Source of the DNA: Planctomycetota bacterium
GTDB taxonomy: Bacteria > Planctomycetota > PUPC01 > DSUN01
Length of the DNA stretch: 60,971 nt
Assembly: GCA_035384565.1 (NCBI GenBank)
Contig: DAOOIT010000038.1
Location: 1 to 60,971, forward strand
Direction: 5' to 3'
Positions within the stretch are counted from its first letter, which is position 1. Each line of letters opens with the position of its first letter. Below are positions 56,173 to 60,971 of this stretch, one piece after another. Made by a program: the position numbers and the translations under genes. The notes under the pieces were generated by a model, which was not told where the DNA came from, did not search any database, and saw only the letters and a program-made list of their open reading frames with translations.

Positions 56173-56733
56173 GTGATTCCCCTGCAAGACGAAGCCAAGG
56201 TGAACTTGACCGCTGCCGTGCTGGTGCCGCCCGAGGAGGTGTGGGAGCCGATTCAGGCGGCTCGGCGCGTGCACGACCCGCAGTTCCTGCGGTGGATGCC
56301 GCACATCACCATGGCCTTCCCGTTCGTGCCCGAGGCGCGTCTGCCCGAGGCGGCCGAGTTGCTGCGGCCCGCCGTGGGCGGAATGGCTCCGTTCGAAATC
56401 ACCCTCGACGGGTTTGGCAAGTTCACCCACAACGAGCGGTCGGTGACGCTGTGGGTGCGTCCCGAGCCGTTCGCCCTCCTGGCGGAGCTCCAGAGCCGTC
56501 TCCAGCAGGCGATGCCGTGGTGCGACGACGTGGCGCGATTCTTCGGCGGCTTCACGCCCCACCTGTCGCTAGGCCGGTTCCGGTCCGTGGAGGATGCGAT
56601 GCGGGTGGCAGACCGGCTGAACTGGCAAGCACTGAAGTTCCGGGCGACAGAGGTGGCCTTGATCGCGCGATCCGGCGCACCAGCCGACCCGTTCCGCACC
56701 GTGCTCACTGTGCCGTTGGGGTCCGGCGGCTAG
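56173..56733 (+). CDS. 2H phosphoesterase (RNA 2',3'-cyclic phosphodiesterase-like)
   Basis: A 186-residue protein of the 2'-5' RNA ligase/2H superfamily, which opens 2',3'-cyclic phosphates on RNA or nucleotides. Both catalytic HxT/S motifs are present: HIT at 44-46 (WMPHITMAF) and HLS at 130-132 (FTPHLSLGRF), with the normal spacing. The GTG start at 56173 follows GGAGG. It lies 18 bases after the dehydrogenase and probably shares its transcript. Its TAG overlaps the convergent GH32 stop by four bases. Confidence 0.9.
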   Translation: MIPLQDEAKVNLTAAVLVPPEEVWEPIQAARRVHDPQFLRWMPHITMAFPFVPEARLPEAAELLRPAVGGMAPFEITLDGFGKFTHNERSVTLWVRPEPFALLAELQSRLQQAMPWCDDVARFFGGFTPHLSLGRFRSVEDAMRVADRLNWQALKFRATEVALIARSGAPADPFRTVLTVPLGSGG

Positions 56734-58862
56734 CGCTCCCAGGCCGAGCGCAACTCGTGGACTTCGAGCGACGCAAGCCTCGCGGTCCCGCCCCTCGCGA
56801 ACACCTCCAGCGAGCGTGCCTCATCGGGCGGGATGACGCCCACGGGCATGTAGACGCGGCCGCGGTTGGCGAAGACCTCGATCGACGTGCGGTCCACCAG
56901 GATCTCCAGACGAATCCTGTCACCCTCGGGCTTCAGCGGGGCATTGCAGCCCTTGGTGTTGAGCTGCTGGCCCCTCGCGTCGTAAACCACGGGCGTGCCG
57001 CGGATGGCGACGCCCACCTGGGCCGCATCGCCCGGCTCGATCTCCGCGATGATGTGGAACAGGTCGCCCTCGATCCCCTTCAGCGGGTTCTCGCCTTCCT
57101 TCAGCGCGAGGCCAGCCCACGAGTGCTTCTTTGCGTGAAGGAGTTCGATCTCCTTCACTGGCTCGGCGAACATGCGGACACCTTCGTCGGTCGTCCGCAG
57201 TGTTAACTGCACGGGGAAGTTCATCATCTGGTTGAACGGCATGTCCTTGTGACCGATGCGGCCCCAGGCGATCTGAATGCGGCGGCCATCCTCGGGGGGG
57301 ATGTTGCTGAACGTCTGCGAGGCGTAGAAGCAGTTGCCCCAGTTGAAGCGGTGTTTGCCAGGGTGGTCGGGCGTGAAACTCTTGCCGTCGAACGAACCGA
57401 CGGCGTAGGCCCCGTCGGCAGCGTAGACGACCCAGCGGGTCCTCGCCTTGTCGCCGTCCACGGGCAACTCGAAGATCTCGGGACACTCAAAGTAGCCCTC
57501 GATGCGGCTCTGAAGGGTCCAGTCCTTCAGATTCGGCGAGGAGTGGAAGGCGATCCACTGCTTGCCGGCATGCTCGTCATAGACAGCCATGACCCAGTGC
57601 TTGCCTGGCGCATACCAGACAAGTTTGGGGTCGCGTCCTGCGTGCTTGACGACGGGGTTCCTCTCGTAGTCGGTGAAGGTGCGGCCCCGGTCGTTGGAGA
57701 AGGCGATGCACTCGCCGCGCCCTGTGCTGGTGTAGGCGGCCACGAGCACATCTTCGGCGCCCGTCTTCCAGCCGCCCGTGTTCTCCCTGTCTACCACGGC
57801 GCTGCCGCTGAACACCCAGTCGCCGTAGCGCTGCGGGTAGAGGGCGATGGGCAGCTCGGTCCAGTGCACGAGGTCCCGGCTCACGGCGTGGCCCCAGTGC
57901 ATGTTGCCCCAGTTCCAGCCGTAGGGGTTGTGCTGGTAGTAGAGGTGATACTCGCCTTTGTGGAAGACGAGGCCGTTGGGGTCGTTGTTCCAGCCGCGGC
58001 GCGAAGAGAAGTGGAACTGTGGGCGGTGCCTCTCCCTGTAGAGGCCCGCGGCATCGGGCACCTCATCCGACTGGGTGATGGCGGCGAGGGCCTCGGATTC
58101 CTCGGGCAGGCGGGCGGTGTCTATTCTGGCCTTCTGGCCTTTGTAGAGGGCCAGGTCGAGGAACACCCAGAAATCGGGCCGGCCATCGGCCAACTCGATG
58201 TCGAATTCGTCCACGATCGTGGGCGGGGCGTCTCCGCCCGGCGGGCCGATCGACACCTTCATCCGCTGCTTTGAGGCGCCGTTCTTCACGGGCAGGTGGA
58301 GATAGCGCCTCTCGATGACGAGTTCCCGCATGGCCGGCTTCTCCTCGCGCTTGCGGTCGCTTTGGATGATGTGATCGACGTTGATGTGGCCCCAGCCGCC
58401 GGTGCGCTTGTCCACGATCTGGATCATGGCCTCCTTGCCGGAGAGGTCGGCAACGTCCCACGAGTGCCACGCGAGGCGTTCTGAACCGCCGGGCTGCACG
58501 TTCGGCCCCGTGGCGGTGCGCACGGCCTTGCCGTCCACAAGCAGGGCGATGTAGGTCTCGTCTTTGTAGCCTCCGCCGCCGAGGAGGAAGTTGATGAACT
58601 TGCGCTCGATCTTGAACGGGGGGGAGGTGAGCGTGCCCGTGGTGCCGTCGCCCTTGAAGTAGCTGTTCACCAGCCCCTTGCCCAGGAAGCCATCTACGTG
58701 CATCTGGTTAGGGAGGGTGCCGCGGGCAGGGCCGGGTCCGAATGCCTCGCCCTCGACCTTCCAGGCGCCGTAGTCCGTGGCCTCGAAGTCGGCGATGAGG
58801 ATGTCCTCCGCCCCCAGGGCCGTGGCGGCCACGAGGGCGAGAACCAGAAGCCTCCGCACCAT
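56730..58862 (-). CDS. Exported GH32 fructanase (levanase/inulinase type)
   Basis: A 710-residue secreted glycosidase that cleaves beta-fructans or sucrose. After the signal peptide (LLVLALVAATALGA) comes an N-terminal beta domain (about 22-170). The five-bladed GH32 propeller follows with nucleophile Asp294 (WNNDPNGLVF), Asp411 (GRDPKLVW) and acid/base Glu459 (YFECPEIFEL), all three catalytic residues intact. A C-terminal beta sandwich (about 590-705) has the typical DRTSIEVFANRG. The start ATG at 58862 follows directly behind the coiled-coil gene (3-base gap), so it is the last gene of that minus-strand operon. Confidence 0.95.
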   Translation of the reverse strand: MVRRLLVLALVAATALGAEDILIADFEATDYGAWKVEGEAFGPGPARGTLPNQMHVDGFLGKGLVNSYFKGDGTTGTLTSPPFKIERKFINFLLGGGGYKDETYIALLVDGKAVRTATGPNVQPGGSERLAWHSWDVADLSGKEAMIQIVDKRTGGWGHINVDHIIQSDRKREEKPAMRELVIERRYLHLPVKNGASKQRMKVSIGPPGGDAPPTIVDEFDIELADGRPDFWVFLDLALYKGQKARIDTARLPEESEALAAITQSDEVPDAAGLYRERHRPQFHFSSRRGWNNDPNGLVFHKGEYHLYYQHNPYGWNWGNMHWGHAVSRDLVHWTELPIALYPQRYGDWVFSGSAVVDRENTGGWKTGAEDVLVAAYTSTGRGECIAFSNDRGRTFTDYERNPVVKHAGRDPKLVWYAPGKHWVMAVYDEHAGKQWIAFHSSPNLKDWTLQSRIEGYFECPEIFELPVDGDKARTRWVVYAADGAYAVGSFDGKSFTPDHPGKHRFNWGNCFYASQTFSNIPPEDGRRIQIAWGRIGHKDMPFNQMMNFPVQLTLRTTDEGVRMFAEPVKEIELLHAKKHSWAGLALKEGENPLKGIEGDLFHIIAEIEPGDAAQVGVAIRGTPVVYDARGQQLNTKGCNAPLKPEGDRIRLEILVDRTSIEVFANRGRVYMPVGVIPPDEARSLEVFARGGTARLASLEVHELRSAWER

Positions 58863-58865
58863 CAG

Positions 58866-59471
58866 CTATTCCTTCGGGTTGGCGAGATCGAGGTAGTACC
58901 GGCGCAGGAGTTCGCGGTACTTGAGGGGGAAGCCTTCGCCCTGCGTCTGGAGGAGCTGGTCGCGGACCGCGGGGGGCAGGTTGCCCCATTCGTTGGCGTC
59001 GGTGTGGATCTGGCCCGAAGGGTCGCCCTGACCGGGGCGGCCGATGCCCGGGCGCTCCTGCTTCTTTCGCTCCTCGGCAGAAGCGGGCTTCTTCTGCTGC
59101 TCTTCGGCCTTCTTCTTCTCTTCCTCAGATTTCGGTTGGGGTTGCGGCTCCGGGCGCTTCTGGGGCTTTCTCTCGTCGCCCTGGCCGCCCTGGGGCGGCT
59201 TGTTGTCCTGCTGTTGGGCCGCCTCGATCAGCTTGTCGAGCTTGTCAATGATGGCCTGCTGGACGTCTTGAGTGGTGTCGTCGGTCTTCGCCTCCTTGAG
59301 GCGTCGAGCCGCCGTGTCCATGTCGCCGGCGACGTCATAGAGGGGGTTGTCCTGGGCGGCCTGGTCGCGCTCCTTCCCCTTCTTGCCGGGCAGAATCTCC
59401 TCCTTGGCGGCGAGAAGAGAGGCGAGCGTGAGGAGGCAGAGCGCGGAGGCGAAGAGGGCGGCGCGTGTCAT
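58866..59471 (-). CDS. Exported charged coiled-coil protein
   Basis: A 201-residue protein with a signal peptide (LFASALCLLTLASLLAA). A helical section (about 25-90; DMDTAARRLKEAKTDD, IIDKLDKLIEAAQQQ) leads into a highly charged Lys/Glu/Gln/Pro linker (about 90-145). The conserved-looking end ANEWGNLPPAVRDQLLQ with KYRELLRRYYLDLA recurs in PVC proteins encoded near large coiled-coil or Bat-type genes, as far as I recall. The ATG overlaps the stop of the upstream coiled-coil gene (ATGA), so the two are coupled. Function unknown; probably periplasmic. Confidence 0.8.
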   Translation of the reverse strand: MTRAALFASALCLLTLASLLAAKEEILPGKKGKERDQAAQDNPLYDVAGDMDTAARRLKEAKTDDTTQDVQQAIIDKLDKLIEAAQQQDNKPPQGGQGDERKPQKRPEPQPQPKSEEEKKKAEEQQKKPASAEERKKQERPGIGRPGQGDPSGQIHTDANEWGNLPPAVRDQLLQTQGEGFPLKYRELLRRYYLDLANPKE

Positions 59472-60971
59472 CGGCCAGGCTCCTGCGGGGGCGTCATGGA
59501 TTCCTGCTCCTTGGCCTTTTCGAGGGCGTCACCGAACTCGCGGCTGAGGTTCCCCAACTCGGCCTGCTTCTGACTGAGGCGTTGGGCTTTGTGTTGCAAG
59601 AGGCGCTCGCGGGCATTTCCGGCGAGGCGCTCGACCTCGATGGCGCGGGTCTCGGTGTTGATGATGGCCTGCATGGCCTTAAGCTGCTTGAGCTGTTGGC
59701 TGGGCGGCACGAGCGGGCGCGGACGACCATCCTGCGGTCCGCCACCGCCTCCGCCGCCTTGCTGCGGTTGCTGGGCGAGGCGCTCGCCCTCGGACTTCAT
59801 GGCGTCGAGGAGCTGCATGAGGTCGCGCTCGATCTCGCGCTGCGTCTCCTGGGTCAGCCAGTCTACCTTCCTGTCAGCAAGGAGTTGGTGGACCTCGCCC
59901 ATGAGGCGCGCGGCGTTCTTCATCACGTAGAGGAAGATGGGCACCTGGCCGCGCTCGAGGCGTTGGACAACGAGGGCGGATTCCTCCTGGAGCTTCCTTT
60001 GGGCATCGGCCAGCTCCCGGCAGCGGAGGGTCTGCGCATGGTCGAGGGGCCTCTGGCCGCCCTCGGTGCCCGCGTCGAGCTTCTGAGTGGCCTCGCGGAT
60101 GGCGACCTGGCGCGGGAGAAGGTCGGTGAGGACCTTCTGGAGTTCGAAGAGTTCCTGGGCGCGGCGTTGGAGGTCAAGCTGGTCGTGAGCATTGGCGAGC
60201 TGGTCGCGGGCCTTCTGGAGCTGATCGGCGGCCTCCTGCTGCTGGCGCTGAGCGTCCTCCTGCGCGGCAGGGCTGGCATCGGGCTGCCGCGATGCCTCGT
60301 CGAGTTGCTTCGCGGCATCCTGCATGGCCTTGGCGGCTTCGCGGGCGTCCTGGCTGGCCTGTTGGATGGCCTTCGCTGTCGTGGGGAGGGTGTTCCTGGC
60401 TTCGTCGGAGGCCTTCTGGATGCCGTCCGCGGTGGCGGCGGTGGCCTTGGCCGTCTTGTCCTGCTGCGCGGAGCGTTCGGCGAGGCGCTCGAGCTGGCGC
60501 TTGCCTTCGGCGAGTTTCCCCTGGAGACCTGCAAGCTGCTCTTCCGCCGCTTGGAGCTGCCGGAGGGCTTCATCCTGGGCGTGAGCGGCGTCGGCCTTCT
60601 TGGCCTGGTCGAGGGACCGTGATGCCTCGTTCATCTGGCTGGCGGCCGCGGCCGTGGCCTCACGAGCCTTGCCCAGCGGGTCCTTGTGCTCGGGCGCATT
60701 CTCGGTGAGACGCTGAAGCTGGCGTTCCATCTCCTCGGCTTGCCTGGCGTGCTCGGTCTGGGCGGGGGCTTGGCCCTTCAGATCGGCATCCGACGCGGCC
60801 TTCTGCGTGGTGCCCTGGGTGGCTCTCTGTTGCTCAGTGAGACGCTGAAGCTGCCAACGGAGATTCGCTACCTGGGTCTCGGTGAGCTGACGCCTCTCGT
60901 CGGCGAGGAGTTTCTCGATGTCCTCCAGCTTTTGGCGGCGGTCCTCCTGAAGACGCCGGAGGTCATTGGCG
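59468..60971 (-). CDS. Large coiled-coil protein, 5' end outside window
   Basis: An open frame runs from the window edge to the stop at 59468, about 500 residues, with no stop upstream of the internal Met at 60730; the true start lies beyond the window. It is almost entirely Ala/Gln/Lys/Glu coiled coil (RQLTETQVANLRWQLQRLTE, KQLDEASRQPDASPAAQ) with a poly-Gly stretch (QQGGGGGGGPQDG, about 120 residues from the end). It resembles DUF4175-type and other PVC coiled-coil proteins, which often have N-terminal membrane helices; that part is not visible. Coupled to the next gene by a 4-base overlap. Confidence 0.8.
   Translation of the reverse strand, partial: ANDLRRLQEDRRQKLEDIEKLLADERRQLTETQVANLRWQLQRLTEQQRATQGTTQKAASDADLKGQAPAQTEHARQAEEMERQLQRLTENAPEHKDPLGKAREATAAAASQMNEASRSLDQAKKADAAHAQDEALRQLQAAEEQLAGLQGKLAEGKRQLERLAERSAQQDKTAKATAATADGIQKASDEARNTLPTTAKAIQQASQDAREAAKAMQDAAKQLDEASRQPDASPAAQEDAQRQQQEAADQLQKARDQLANAHDQLDLQRRAQELFELQKVLTDLLPRQVAIREATQKLDAGTEGGQRPLDHAQTLRCRELADAQRKLQEESALVVQRLERGQVPIFLYVMKNAARLMGEVHQLLADRKVDWLTQETQREIERDLMQLLDAMKSEGERLAQQPQQGGGGGGGPQDGRPRPLVPPSQQLKQLKAMQAIINTETRAIEVERLAGNARERLLQHKAQRLSQKQAELGNLSREFGDALEKAKEQESMTPPQEPGR

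Overview
The window is 61 kb of GC-rich chromosomal DNA from a bacterium most like a planctomycete, or another saccharolytic member of the PVC superphylum. Pointers are two PEP-CTERM proteins with the LALLALGGLGLLRRRRR tail, an HzsA-like propeller cytochrome, a Ser/Thr kinase joined to FG-GAP/VCBS repeats, a DUF4838 lipoprotein, three uroporphyrinogen-decarboxylase-fold paralogues and several glycosidases. There is no rRNA and no phage, transposase, plasmid or CRISPR signature, so the lineage is inferred from gene content alone.

Layout. 1-400: nested REP-like inverted repeats and a tRNA-Phe(GAA) on the minus strand with odd D and T loops. 0.5-2.8 kb: hisC-hisB-response regulator, each overlapping the next. 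2.8-7.0 kb: a DUF177 gene, and a URO-D-like gene with a DUF4838 lipoprotein. 7.1-11.4 kb: a trihaem HzsA-like cytochrome divergent from a UDP-sugar pyrophosphorylase. 11.5-25.9 kb: SppA peptidase, an integrin-like receptor kinase whose ATG abuts the sppA stop, a transglutaminase-like protein, an exported membrane protein and a 1,997-residue exported protein. 26-29.6 kb: epimerase, Gfo/Idh/MocA oxidoreductase and a two-domain PPK2 phosphotransferase. 29.6-33.6 kb: two PEP-CTERM proteins. 33.8-41.2 kb: GH29 fucosidase, a complete YtfQ-YtfR-YtfT-YjfF galactofuranose-type importer and a DUF401 permease. 41.0-47.2 kb: a three-gene minus-strand operon (URO-D-like, alpha/beta hydrolase, 944-residue exported protein) divergent from a Tat-exported oxidoreductase across a symmetric operator. 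47.3-52.2 kb: desulfoferrodoxin, MBL-rhodanese protein, two YeeE/YedE subunits and a SulP permease, which read as reactive-sulfur and superoxide defence plus sulfur-anion transport. 52.1-61 kb: a third URO-D-like gene, a UVR-motif protein, a large MDR dehydrogenase, a 2H phosphoesterase, a GH32 fructanase and two coiled-coil proteins, the last cut by the window end.

How it works together. Most of the window serves uptake and breakdown of complex sugars (GH29, GH32, Galf importer, Gfo/Idh enzymes, lipoproteins and exported proteins), with a surface-sensing kinase operon and a sulfur/oxygen stress island. Genes are tightly packed. Three convergent pairs share exactly four bases between their stop codons and two more overlap by 67 and 110 bp. 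Twelve candidate sigma-70-type promoters, all with 17-bp spacers, could be read by eye.
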